Positions 50,697 through 63,100 of a DNA stretch of 64,000 bases are shown one piece after another. The position numbers were made by a program, and so were the translations under genes. The DNA comes from Pratylenchus scribneri (taxonomy: Eukaryota > Nematoda > Chromadorea > Rhabditida > Pratylenchidae). Below the pieces are notes generated by a model. The model made no database searches and was not told the DNA's origin. It saw only the letters and a list, made by a program, of their open reading frames with translations. The stretch is taken from the NCBI GenBank assembly GCA_030063045.1, contig JAQSEB010000007.1:1178001-1242000 (forward strand), given 5' to 3'. The first letter of the stretch is position 1. Each line of letters opens with the position of its first letter.

Positions 50697-53600
50697 GACG
50701 ATTTCCATCCATTCAAATCCAAAGTCCAATAATTTTTCGGCTTGGATTGGCAACCGAATTGTTGAATGTGCCGAGCACCCAACTTCCTCATCCCACGACA
50801 TCACCAAATTTATACACAAAAGGAGGCCATCATCAAAATGCAGAACATCAACAACATAAAAATCCATTGGCCAAGGATTTAATCGATTATAAATTGGAAA
50901 AATTGCTTCGTCATTGGAGTAAATCCTGCGATATTCTCTTCACAATACATCCAATTGATGGAAGCCTTTTAACTTGGTCAGTGTAGTTATTCACATATTA
51001 AATTGATTTTATTTAAATTGGCGAATAATTTATGAAATTGACAAACTAAAATAAATATAATGGTTTAGGAAGGGTTTATCCTCCTTATTCACAAGCTCAA
51101 GCTATATACCCAAAATTGGATAGAGCTGGTCAAGACACATTGAATGTGGTATATAATTTGTTATTGGTTTTGGTTTGGTCGATATTTAAAGGGTATTAAA
51201 TGGTTTAAACCAATTAAGGTTCAAAACTAAATAAATTGGAATTGGTCAAACCAAAGCCAAAACATAATCAAATTGATGCGTTTTGATGAGATTTATCGAT
51301 TGGGTAAAGATTTATGGTCCTTAGGATAAACTTTTGACCGTTACAATTTAAATAATTTTCTTATTAATGTCTTATTTTATTTTGTTAGGACACTTGAATG
51401 GCTTGATGATCCATGGAAGCAACCAACCATCAGTTTTTCATCCCGAATCCCGGAAGCATTCCCACTTGCTGACACAATTTCACTTTTGCCCCACGTCAAT
51501 ACCATGCGCCCATCATTTCAAAATTTATTCGAACAATGGCAACAAATACAGCAAACTAATCCAATAAATGATAATGCCGAGAATGGACAAAAACATGAAT
51601 TACAAAGTAAAATATTTTTTATTTATTTTAATAAAATTGATTTATTAAAGATTGCATCACTTGCGATAAATTTATGGCAGAAAACAATGAAATTTATTTG
51701 CTGACTGAACATCAAAATGGTTGCCTGAATCTTTGGCGACTTCAAATGGACTCATCATTCAACGCCAATGAGCTGGTTTCAAATCAACCGACGAATATTT
51801 CCTCAACAATGTCCGTCGTTAATTGCATCCATGGGACGAGGCTTTGCAAACCAACGAATGAGCCTACGGCTTTTGAAATTTTGAGAAATGAAGGATTTTT
51901 TGACCCTTCTTGCCTTTCAATTCCGAATAAAAAACAAAAGGAACAGCCAAAAACAATGTTTGTTAAATTAATTTGATTAAATATAATATTTATTAAGTGG
52001 AATATCGCCTACTTATGTGATTTCGGCCTTCCATTCGGACAATGAAACGGAATTGTTGAATACAATTCCATGTGTTCAAAGGCAGCAGGAAAATTGGGAT
52101 GAATTAAGGTAAACCCTTTTTGAAAAAAAAATAATTTGTTAAACTTTTCACAAAATCGCGGGTTTGGATTAGGACTTAATTTAGGGAGTATGCCGAAAAA
52201 CAAGAAATAAAATATTTCAATGCTAAAAGTTCAAATTTTCCCACTCTGAAAAAAAACCTCGTATTATGTATTTTAAGGATAAAAAATAAATTATTTTCCT
52301 AAATGGAGGCTGAATTTAAAATAAAACTTAAATTAAGGGCTTATGGAATTGGCTGGTGGCTCCGAAACAACACAACCCTGCGGAATTGCATTGAACGGGT
52401 GGCAAAAAATGCATTCCAAAAGGATCAAGCACCAATGGATGCGGCACTATTCTATTTGTCAATGCGGAAGAAGAATGTCCTCACCCAATTGTTTCGGACA
52501 GTCAATGACAGTCGGATGTATGAATTCTTTCGGGAAGACTTCCAAAATGAACGCTGGAAAAAGGCAGCGCTGAAAAATGCATTCATTTTAATGAGCAAAC
52601 ATCGATTCCATCATGCGGCCGCATTCTTTTTGTTGGGTGGATCACTGAAAGATGCATTACAGGTTTATTTTAATAGAGAATATTAATTTGCCAAAAATTT
52701 TTGATCGAAAAATTTTTTGGTTATAAAAAATTTGGCCTATTAGCGCCTGCGCTTTTGATTCCTATTTTTTGGTTTTAATTACTACTTTCGGCAAGAAATT
52801 TGCTATATAATTCAAAAAACTGCCTGAAAAATTATTTTCCCTTGAGTGGATTCGAACCCGAGACCTAAATTTTAAGGCCTCCTCAGGAATTTTCGAAAAT
52901 TATCAAAAATTTTATTGTAAATTCTTATAACTTTACACCCTAATTTATTAAAATTTTATAGACAATTCTGTATCGAATCCATGATTTGCAATTGTCCATT
53001 GTGGTGCTACGGCTGTATGAAACGGATACGGAAAAACAATTTGAGCTTTTGACGGAACTTCTTTGCAAAGATGTTTTGGGCTGTGATCCGGAATATATTC
53101 AAAAAATGGCAATGGAAGAGAAAAGTGTGAATGTGGTGTTCCCAAATTCGAAAAGGTATTTTTGGGCATTAATTTATGTGTAAATTTAATTTTTAAGGGA
53201 CCCATTTGAACGTTCCATGGCATTGTGGATTATGAATGAATATGTTCTCTCTGCCGAAACTTTACTTCATGAAATTGATTCTACTGGCGAAGTGAAAGAA
53301 CGCTCACAATCAGTGGAAAATTTGGTTCATAAATTTCAGAATTAAATTAATAATTTTTAAAATAATTTTTCAGCATCATCAACCACCTTCTCTCCCCGAT
53401 ATTTTCAATATTTACACATTTGTGAGGCGTCATCCTCTTGTGGTAAAAATAAAATTCTTAAATAGAAAATTTAAATTATAAATTAAGCTTCGTCAAAAAT
53501 TGGTTCGATCTGGAATTGCGACCACAACGACGGAACAATTTTTGTCACTGACACGCCAAATATGTTCAAAAGTCACCGATGATGAGAAACAGCTATATTT

Positions 53601-56600
53601 GCGTACAGCAAATGCTCATTTAAATGCTGGTTGTCCATATTTGGCATTGAATGTTTTGTGTTCTTTGCCTGAACAATTTGATTTGCAACAAGAAGAACAG
53701 TCACAGCCAATTAAATTAATTCCAACGATGGATACAAATGATAAGCGATCTGAACAGGAAGAAGAGGTATTAAATAAAATAGGGAAGGAAAATGTATATT
53801 TTTTCTGGATTTTAATAGGTTATGAAAAATAGGCTATTTTTATGATTTGTTAAAAATTCAATTGGCTAAGTAAGTAGACTTTACTCAAAAAATAGGTTCG
53901 AATCCCGCTAACGCCTAATAATTTTTTATACTTTTAAAGCATTTTTCTCTGAAAATTTAGTAAAAATGATTCAAAAAGGTTTTAAAATTATTTTAAAAAT
54001 CTCATCCTTGATGATAAATTATCGAATATTATGTCAAAAAATATTCTTAATTTCAGATTGATTGGTCAGCACCGGTGAATCGAGTAATTGAAGAGAAGCT
54101 GGAATTAAATTGGGATGATGATGACGGCGAATCGGAAGTGGAACAAATTCCCATCGATCTACACAACAAACCAAAGACAATTCCTCTCACAATACCGGCA
54201 AAATGCCCGCCAGAATTCCAAGAACTGAAACTTATTTCCATTTTGAGCATAATGGCCGATGAATTGGACACATTGGCCAGTGAAGATTTGGAAGTGGCCG
54301 GAGGACAATTGCGTTTGAAGCTTTACAATTGGTTGGAGAAGAAGAGTGAAATGTTGTGCCGAGTTTGTTATCCGGAAGAGGAGGAACAACAAAATGAGAA
54401 CGAACCATCATTGGGTGAGGAGGAATTTGCTATCACTGCTTCAACAACAAATGAAGATGCACATTCATCCGCATCGACGAGTTCAAATAGGGAACAGCAA
54501 CAATTGCCTCTTCTGCATGAGGCTTTGCAACAGGATCGTTTGGAGGTAAACAAATATAATTTTTAATGGACATTATTTAATTTATTGAAAAAATAATACA
54601 TAATTCCAAAATAATTAAAAATGCTTTAAGAGTTAGTCCTATAGGTTCATATACCATATATCCAATTGGACGCTGGTCAAAATGCATCGAATGTTATATA
54701 ATTTGTTATGGTTTAGTCAAAAGGGTTTTAAACGGTTTTAAACCAAAACGAGATCTATCGATTGAATATAAATTTATGGGCTTGGGATAAGCTTCTGAAC
54801 CGTTAAAATTTCGGCAATTTCAATATTTTTATTTGGCATTTTTTTCAGTTACGTGAACGTGTTCGCCAAATTGTGAGACGACGAAATTGGCTAAAGAAGC
54901 ATCAAAAAATGTTGCACACTTTGGCGGCATATTGTGCATTAAATGGCCACCGGAATATTCGGCTAATTGCCATTCAAATGGAACTACTTTTATTGCTTTT
55001 GGAGGTGCAAAGAAATGAAAAGGATGAATTACAACATCTTAATGGTAAATGGGGGATTAAATTGGTTTAATAAATATTAAAATATTTTAGAACCAATTCC
55101 CGACATTCATTCATTCCCGTTGTTGGTTTCTTCTTTGTCCCCAAATGTTATATTGCCAATTTCCCCGCTTCGATTCATCACCGATCAATGCGCAAATTTG
55201 TTGACAACGCTGAATGAATTTGAAAATATTCCACAACAAATTGATACCGAAAAGGTTTTTAAATATTTTATTAAACGGTTAAATGAATTTGTTTTTTAAG
55301 GCCACTGAGATGTTCAATCTATGTCAAGGACTCTCATTTTGTGTTTATCAATCTTTATCGAATTTGGAAAATTTAGCAGCATTCACTTCACAATCAGCCC
55401 AATTTACAGGGTAAAAAACCAATTTTTTAAATATTTAAAATTCTTCCTTTTTAGCCCTTTAACTCAACCTCGTCGTCATTCTTCCATCGCAAATTCTTCT
55501 GTTTTGGAACATTTGCAAGTTACAAATGCACCGAATCATTGGCCTGGAGTGAGCAATTTAATCGCTCTGCTCACCCGTGAACGATTTTTGGACGAAGCGC
55601 CGCCAAATTTACGCCTTTTGCTTGTGGAATTCTTCATTTCCATTTATATTGCAATTTTCTACTATGCATTGGCCCAGTACGATTCACGGCTACTTTATCG
55701 GCTTTCGGCCCATCCGGTGGACGCTAAAATGTTTGGAGAAATATTTGGCGGAGGCGGCGAACGAAGATTGAGAAGTGCCGTTCCAATGAGACCACCTCGT
55801 TTGTTTATTTATTTTATTTTTTGGAAATATTTTGAATTTTAGCACCCAAAATTGATCCAACAAAATCGATGGATCCAAAATTAAATGAGGATGAATTGGC
55901 GGCGATGCGGGCAAAATTACATGCTAAGGTTATTTTTAATATTTTAAAATTATTTATTAATTTAATTAATTTTTAAATATTTAAAAATTATTAATTTATT
56001 TTAAATATTTAAAAATTATAAATTAATTTAAATAATTATTTTAAAGGTCTTTACCACTTCTTCAAAGTCTGCATCTGCACAACAGAAAGGAGGACATCCA
56101 ACTTCGGCAACAAGCCATGGATCTTCGGAACAAATTATCCAAACTTGGGTATCGCCAAGGAAGCATATTGTTCAATATTTTATGGATAAGGTTCAAAATA
56201 TATTTATAATTTAATTTTAAATATTATTTTTCCATTAAAGGTGTCAATTGAGCAACAAGCAACCATCACTTCGGATTATAATTCGGATGATGACTCAATA
56301 TCCGAAAATGTTGACCAATCGAATGATTTGGAGGATGCCCCGGATTATTTCAAATTCCAAGATGCCGATTATATGGAGGAGGACAAAAAATCACATCAAA
56401 TTTTTCCACATGAATCGCAGGAAGGATATGCGTGGACACTGATTCGATTGGCAATAATTCGGCAAATTTATTTAAAATTGGAATATTTCATCGAAATTGC
56501 TGGATTCGATTTTCGAGGTTTAAATAAAAAATTTTTAAATAATTTTAATTTAAATTTTTATAGAAGTTGCAAGAAATTTCCCAAAATTGGAGCAAATCAT

Positions 56601-59600
56601 TCGCCGACTGAATTTTTGGTCCACTCAATTGGAGGATAAATTGGAAGCGGAACCGGATGGATGTCCTTCGGCGTTTCTTCCCAATATGCACATTCAAGTA
56701 GGAATATTTTAAAAAAAATAAATATTAGCGAAAGTATTTAATTTGTTAAAATAATTGTAGAAACACTAAAATTGACAAAAAAAAAAGGAGTAAAAAACCA
56801 AAATAATTATAATGGTTATTATTTTTTCGTTAAATTAAATATTTTTTAATAATTAAAACTTCATTTTCTAGGATCCATTGGAATTTGACTCATTCACATC
56901 GCTTGCAAAAATGCCATTATTACAAAAATATGGAGTGTTGATTGAGCATGGAAATACTCCATTTGAATATGATGAACCCGGTGTGAAACCAGTCCGACGG
57001 CTTTGGACTCAATTGGTCCATCAAATTGAATTAATGCCAATTTTTGTGCGATTCATATTTGGCAAAAATCAGGTAAATGCATATTTTATATTTTCTAATT
57101 ATTATTTATTTATAATTTAAGTTAAAAAATAAATCCAAAATGGGTTCAATAACGGAAAGTGGCGGTGATGGAGCGGCCTCTTCAAAATGCAACATTTTAA
57201 GCATTATAAAATTAATTCATCGAGAACATGATCCAATTGTTTCATTTGCTGTCAATTCGGTTGGTTCAATAAATTAAAATTTATAAAAATTATATTAAAA
57301 ATTACAAATGAAAATTAAAGTAAAAATTGTGGTTAGACTAGCGCGTTAGGCGCCGAAAATTGTATTTTTACTAGAAATGTAAGTAGAATGTATAAAAATG
57401 CATAAAAGTGAAAATCAAACCCGAAAAAAAAAATTTGCCCCGGAGAGGGTTCGAACCCGGGACCTCCAATTTACAAAGAAAGGATCAAACCATTAAGCCA
57501 AAAACGATGTTTTCAGTTGTTTGATTAAATCTTCCTTATAAATCCCTAACCAGCATAAATCTAAAGAACGATAAAAAATTACAATAAAAATTAAATTAAA
57601 AATTAAAAAATTACATTGAAATTAAAAAATAAATTTAAATAATAAAAATAATTAAATCATACAAATTTAAGGCACATCCAAATCAAATTGTCCTCTCAAC
57701 CGGAAGAGAATTACAAGAATTGAACATTGGCAAAGCATTGGATGAAAAAGACCGAATCTGTTCACGGGCACCCCATTTTCCTTCGACCAGTTCATTTTTG
57801 TTCGGTCAAAACCGTGCCGAACTCGACATCAATCTGCAGGGCATTCAACGCGATCCACTCCGGGACAATGATGATTACCAGCTGATTTTGCCGGGGATCG
57901 ACGTGACCACCAGTGGCAGCAGTGGAAGAAATGTTCCCGCACAAACAACATCAAATGTGAGTTTTATATATAATTAAAAAAATGGTAGAGGGTAGGGGCT
58001 TTTCTTTCATATTTCCCACTGAAATGTCCATCCAAAATTTTTTGTAGGTTTTGTTGAATACCTATATCATTGATAGGAGCAGACTTTGCCTACAAAAGGT
58101 ACGGCTAAAATGGTGTAAATATTTAGTAAAATTGTGCATTGTCTTTTTTGCTTTTTTCAATATTTTTTTAGTGATTTGTGGAGCTTTTTAAATTTTTTCC
58201 ATTAACCAACAGCCACGTGTGTTTGTTTCCCTTTTCACCCATTTTTTTTTATAAATATTCTCAAATTTCAATTTCCTTTTTTTTTAAATATTTCATAATT
58301 TAGCTTCGGAAACGACCAATTTCGGGCATTCGTCGATTGGAATCACATCAGAATTTGCCATATTGTAAGTTGTTTAATTTTATGTAATTTATATAATGAT
58401 AATAGGAATTATTTAATTTGCCGAAAAGATGGTCTAGTGAAGGTTAAGAATATTTTCTTAAACCCATAAACCTTGTTACTCAGTCACTAGATTAGATCTC
58501 ATAAAGACGCATCATTTGATTATCTTTTGTCATAGGTTATTTAGTTTTGATTTAAACCAAAAACCTAGAAATGGTTTAAACCGTTTAGAGTACCCTTTAA
58601 TTTTGATCAAACCATTAAAAATTATATACAATTCAATGCATCTTGATCAGCCCTATCAAATTGGGTATATGGTTTGTGAATGTATGGGAAACCCACCTTA
58701 AACCATTATAATTATTTTGGCCAAATTAAATAGTATCCATTCTTAAATACAGTATATTAATTCATTACATTTTCAGATGTCAGTGGCTCTTCGGATGGTT
58801 CAATTTTCCTATGGGAATGGGGCGTTGAGCAACCAATTTTCATTGCTCGAATCGCCAGCCAATTCGCCAAAGTCGTCAAATTGGCATTTGCCCAAAATGG
58901 GAGTCGATTTGCGGCAGTTGATGGCGATGGCCTTCTTTGCCTTTGGCATGCACAGACTGGGATGCCATCTCGCAAACCATATTTCGTGAGTTCGACGAGC
59001 AAAATTATTAAAATTTTTATTTATTTTTTAATTTTTTACAATCAAAAATTAATAGAAAAATATATTACCTATTTTTCAAATTCTTATACTTTTTTTATAA
59101 TTAAAACCAAAAATTTAGAAGTCTTAAAAATCTAAATTTGCCAAATTACCCAAATATTTTTGTTGCCAATTTAATTTTTTAAATTATTTAGTCACAAAAA
59201 TGCCACAACAAATTCGCCTCCGATGTAAAATACATTGGCCAAACCACAACCCTGTTGGCCACAGCCGGGCATAGCACTGGCGATCAGAACATTCTCCTCT
59301 GGGACACAATAATGCCCGCATCCAAGGCAATTGTCCATTCATATGTTGGCCATCCGGATGGCGCGCAATGTTTGGCCTATCAGCCGAATTCACAGGTGGA
59401 TATCTAATTCTCTTGAGTAATTAATTGGATAAATTCATTCATTTTAGTCAATTATTTCGGGTGGAAAACATGGTGAAATTTGCATATGGGATGTTCGACA
59501 ACGTCAACTTCGGTGAGTTTCACACAAACATTTATAAATATATTTTTTCAATTTTCAGGCACACATTTAAAGCATTCGATAGCACCGGTTCATCGGTTAA

Positions 59601-59916
59601 ATGCCTTTGTCTGGATACGAATGCGGACATTATTGCAGCCGGCTCCAATGAGGGAGACATTAAAGTGGGTTTTTAATTCAATTTTATTGTAAGTTATTCA
59701 AATTTTTTGCAGATTTGGTCAGCGTCAAGCGCCGTTCCCCAACTCCTCTATTCACTTCCAACCGAACACATTTCAAGGAGTGGATTCTCATTGCGTCAAG
59801 TCGCCTCAATCAGCCTTCAAGGCGTTCAACAAATTGGCATTGACCATCGAATGCATATGTTCTCGTGTGGAGCCGACAATTCACTCAAAATTCGAACCAT
59901 TCCTAGTCTTTTGTGA
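50697..59916 (+). CDS. Rabconnectin-3 alpha / DMXL (Rav1-like), N-terminal part not visible
   Basis: More than twenty exons. The first recognised exon begins after an acceptor (TTTTCAG, 50691-50696) and carries HWSKSCDILFTIHPIDGSLL. The next has ISFSSRIPEAFP; both match DMXL proteins. The Rav1p-like region is at 52310-52670 (YGIGWWLRNNTTLRNCIERV). A middle region follows with acidic segments. C-terminal WD repeats end in EGDIKIWSASSAVPQLLYSL and a stop at 59914-59916. The family regulates V-ATPase assembly and synaptic and endosomal acidification (C. elegans rbc-1). The N-terminal WD repeats should precede 50697, but the upstream space is taken by the U5-40K gene. Introns hold SINE-like fragments and repeat family 3. 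Confidence 0.85.
51085..51345 (+). repeat. Dispersed repeat family 3, copy 2
   Basis: Contains ATATACCCAAAATTGGATAG, GGTATTAAATGGTTTAAACC and CAAAACATAATCAAATTGAT. It lies in a DMXL intron; same orientation as copies 1 and 3. Confidence 0.7.
52845..52905 (-). repeat. tRNA-derived SINE-like fragment in a DMXL intron
   Basis: Read on the minus strand: TTTAGGTCTCGGGTTCGAAT followed by CCACTCAAGGGAAAATAATT. The B box is close to consensus. The tail agrees with other copies. Confidence 0.6.
53875..53935 (+). repeat. tRNA-derived SINE-like fragment in a DMXL intron
   Basis: AAAAAATAGGTTCGAATCCC followed by GCTAACGCCTAATAATTTTT. It preserves the B box GGTTCGAATCC and the poly-T-like tail. Confidence 0.5.
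54640..54815 (+). repeat. Dispersed repeat family 3, copy 3
   Basis: Contains TTCATATACCATATATCCAA, GTCAAAATGCATCGAATG and TTTAAACGGTTTTAAACC. It lies in a DMXL intron. Confidence 0.68.
57428..57520 (-). repeat. tRNA-derived SINE, best-preserved copy (A and B boxes)
   Basis: On the minus strand an A box TGGCTTAATGG starts at 57500. A B box GGTTCGAACCC sits at about 57457-57447, followed by CTCTCCGGGGCAAATTTTTT. Spacing is right for Pol III. The acceptor and T stems do not pair, so this is not a functional tRNA gene. It lies in a DMXL intron. Confidence 0.65.
58505..58700 (-). repeat. Dispersed repeat family 3, copy 4 (inverted)
   Basis: On the minus strand it shows the same blocks as the other copies: GGTTTGATCAAAATTAAAGG, ACTCTAAACGGTTTAAACCA and ATGACAAAAGATAATCAAAT. 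It lies in a DMXL intron. Confidence 0.68.
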
Positions 59917-60158
59917 TATTTATAGACCCCATTCCAATATTCTTATGTAAAATTTTACAATATTTTATCCCAATTATATTTATAAAAATAGCTGAAATTA
60001 ATAAAGAAATATATTTAAATAAATTCATCGCATAATAATTATGCATTTAAATCAAATGAAGATGGGGAATGAAAAAATGGATGATGAGATAATGGGATTG
60101 GAAAAAATGATGAGTGAAATGTCCAAATTTGGTTGCGCTTCAATTTGTAATTAATTAA
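59917..60158. other. Convergent 3' region
   Basis: About 240 bp between the DMXL stop and the stop of the next, minus-strand gene; AT-rich 3' untranslated sequence. Confidence 0.5.
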
Positions 60159-63100
60159 TTAACCCTTTTCGGAATATTTTGCAATTGTTTGATTCTGAAT
60201 TGAATGCAATTTTTCATTCCATTCCTGTGGAATAATTTTATGGGTTTTGGAAAAAATGATTAAGCTTACGGCAGCCAATTGGGTGGTAAGCGAATCAATA
60301 AGCCTACGAAAGAATGGATTTACTCATTATTGTTTTAATTGATTAATTACCGGCATATGGAATCATTGAAGGCGCTCAATGGTTCGGCCGTATTCGTTTT
60401 GTACAGGGCCGGATCCCTCCGGGTTTTCTCGTGCCCCAGGAATTCCCTGTACCGCCGGACTTCATCGTTTAGGTCGTCGAGTCGTCGGTTGATGGCCTCC
60501 AAACTTTTGCGTGAATTGTCGCATTCCTTTATTAGAGGAGAAAACGTTAAAATGAAGGGCAAAGGGATGTGATTTGAAATTTAATTTCCCAGCAATAAAA
60601 AATCCACATATTGTTGAAAAATGCGCAAATTGCATTTTGCTGATTCTTTGTCATTCAATTCATTATTTCGCCCTAAAGGCAAATCAAATTCCCGCTACTT
60701 TCTCTGTTCCAATTCCACTGAATTTCCTTTCGGGCTACATTCTTCCCTTCACTTTCCCCCACCCCGTTAATCCTCCTGAATCCATCCATCTCCTTTTACC
60801 GCATCAAAATTTTAAAAGCCAAATGCGTAGATGAAGGACAAATGGCCTCAAAATCCCTTCCGCTTTTTGCCTATTTCTGACGAGCGCAACACTTTAAAAG
60901 GGGAGGGGGCTAAGTCAAAAAGTGCCAAGGAAAAAGCCAAAAGTGAGGGCACAAAGTTGGCCAAGATGCATTCCCCCTTAAGGCATTTTCCATTGATTTT
61001 TGCCAGAGTCTTAAGAGGAGAATGAAAGGGGTGGAAATGGCGGCGGAAAATAAACAGCGGCAATATATGGGCTTGGCCAATGTGGGAAATTCAGCGGATT
61101 GGAAATTTGCCTTGGAAAAGAAAAACTTAGATAGATGGCTTAATTCGACCAAGTTGCCCGAAATTTTGGATTGGAACAAATTAATTTAATAATTGAAGGA
61201 CGATTGAGGATATATTCAATACAAGGCCTTATTCTTTTGGCCATATCTCAACAAGGAATCAACCAATTTTGGAAGGCAATATGCAATTTGAAAGCCTTAA
61301 ATGTCCTCTAAAAAGTGGCTCTGAGTGGCTCTAAAAATTTTGGCAAATTCGAACAATTTATAAAAAAAAGCTCAATTTAAACCGAAAATTGGGGTCGTTT
61401 AAGCTCAATGGCATATAACTTTCTTAATTTGATGGAATAAATTAAAATTTTATAGCCACTTTATAGAGGTCACTTTGCCCTTTCAAATAGTGTATCGCGT
61501 TCCAAGATTGGCTAATGCTTCAGCGAATTATAAGCCAAGAACGCAATAGGTTGACTCATTATCATCTCCCTCCAATCGATTAGAATGGAGGACCTGCAAC
61601 TTTTTCGAAACTATGAATTTTGTAAAAATTTTTAAGGCCACTTTGTAGAGGACACTTTGCCCTTTAAAATAGTATATTGCCTTCAAAAATTGATCACCGC
61701 CTCGCTGAGATATGGGCCAAAAACTAATGCGAGTGCTTAATCGGTACAGTATTGCAGATTTGTGATTTGTGTTTTCCCTGAATTCCTGGTACAGTATTCC
61801 CGTTTTAAGGGCAGCGAGGGAAAAATATGTGTTCCCTTGGATTTGATTGAAGGGAAGAATTTGTGTTCCTTTGATTTGAAAGAAAGGAAATTTGTGATTT
61901 GTGTCCCCCGCTATTTGGAAGGACAATTCCTGAATATCTCCAATTAGATTTAGGCCCATATCTCAGCGAGGCATTATCCAATCCGAGAAGGCAATATACC
62001 ATTTTAAAGATTAAAGTGTCCTCTACAAAGTGGCCTATTTTTATTTTATATAAAATCCTATTTCAAAAAAAGTTACTTGCCTTTGGGTATAATAAGCCTG
62101 CATTTTTGAAATAAAAAGAGCTTATTTTAGAATTATTCAAATTTCAAAAAATTAATAAGGCCACTTTGTATAGGATACTTTGCCCTTTCAAATGGTATAT
62201 TGCCTTCCAAAATCAGTAACCGTCTCGCTGAGTTATGGGCCAAAATGAATAGGGAACTCAATAGATTATGCTGTGTTCATTATTGGCCCCAACCGATTTG
62301 CGAATGGGTCAAATTGAATCCACGTGGAAATGTCACAAAATGCCAAATATGCTAATTATGATAACCTTTGAAATTCGATCAATTTGTTTGATCTGCTCTT
62401 CGATTGTTTGTGCCGGTGGGCCTGGTCCATTGCAATATAAAATTTGTTGTTGGCCACCGCTGCTACTGCTTGTGGTTTGCCCAGAGCCTCCGCCACCTCC
62501 ACCGTAGGCCATCAAACCGGAGGCCATTGTTGCCCTTCCACCGCCGCTTGGGCCTGCCATTGGTCCACCGGCACTCCCACCACCTCCAATTTGTTCTTGC
62601 TGTTGCCTTGCGAGAATGCACTCCTTTTGGGGAGGGAATATATTTTCAGAAAAGGGAAGGGTGGTAACAATACCTCGCAGGCACAGGCTTTTGAGGCGCT
62701 GATCGCGTTAATTTTGTCCAGTTCTGTCCGACCAGCTGAAGATGATGGCAAAAATGTTGAGGATGTTTGCACGTAAAGGGGTTGTTGGGCAAAAGCAGGC
62801 GGTGTTGGCGCCTTCAAAGGGGGAAGTGGAATTAATTGGCAGGGTTTGGAGGATTCATTGTCATGGATTTTTAGATATTCCCTTCTAGTATTTTGATCCT
62901 ATGAAAGCCGGATTCAAAGCCCATTTTGCCATTCTCCATTTCTTTTTGATTGAAATAGGAGAAATTGAATACCTAGGCAATTCCTTTGACCATAACTCAA
63001 GAAGGAAGTAACCAATTTTGGAAGGCGATATGCCTTTTGAAAGCCATGAATATCCTCTAAAAAGTGGCCTAAATAATTTTTGAAAAATTAAAGTAATTTG

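Noticed and set aside
57428..57520. A functional tRNA gene
   Set aside because: A and B boxes are present but acceptor and T stems do not pair; better explained as a SINE.
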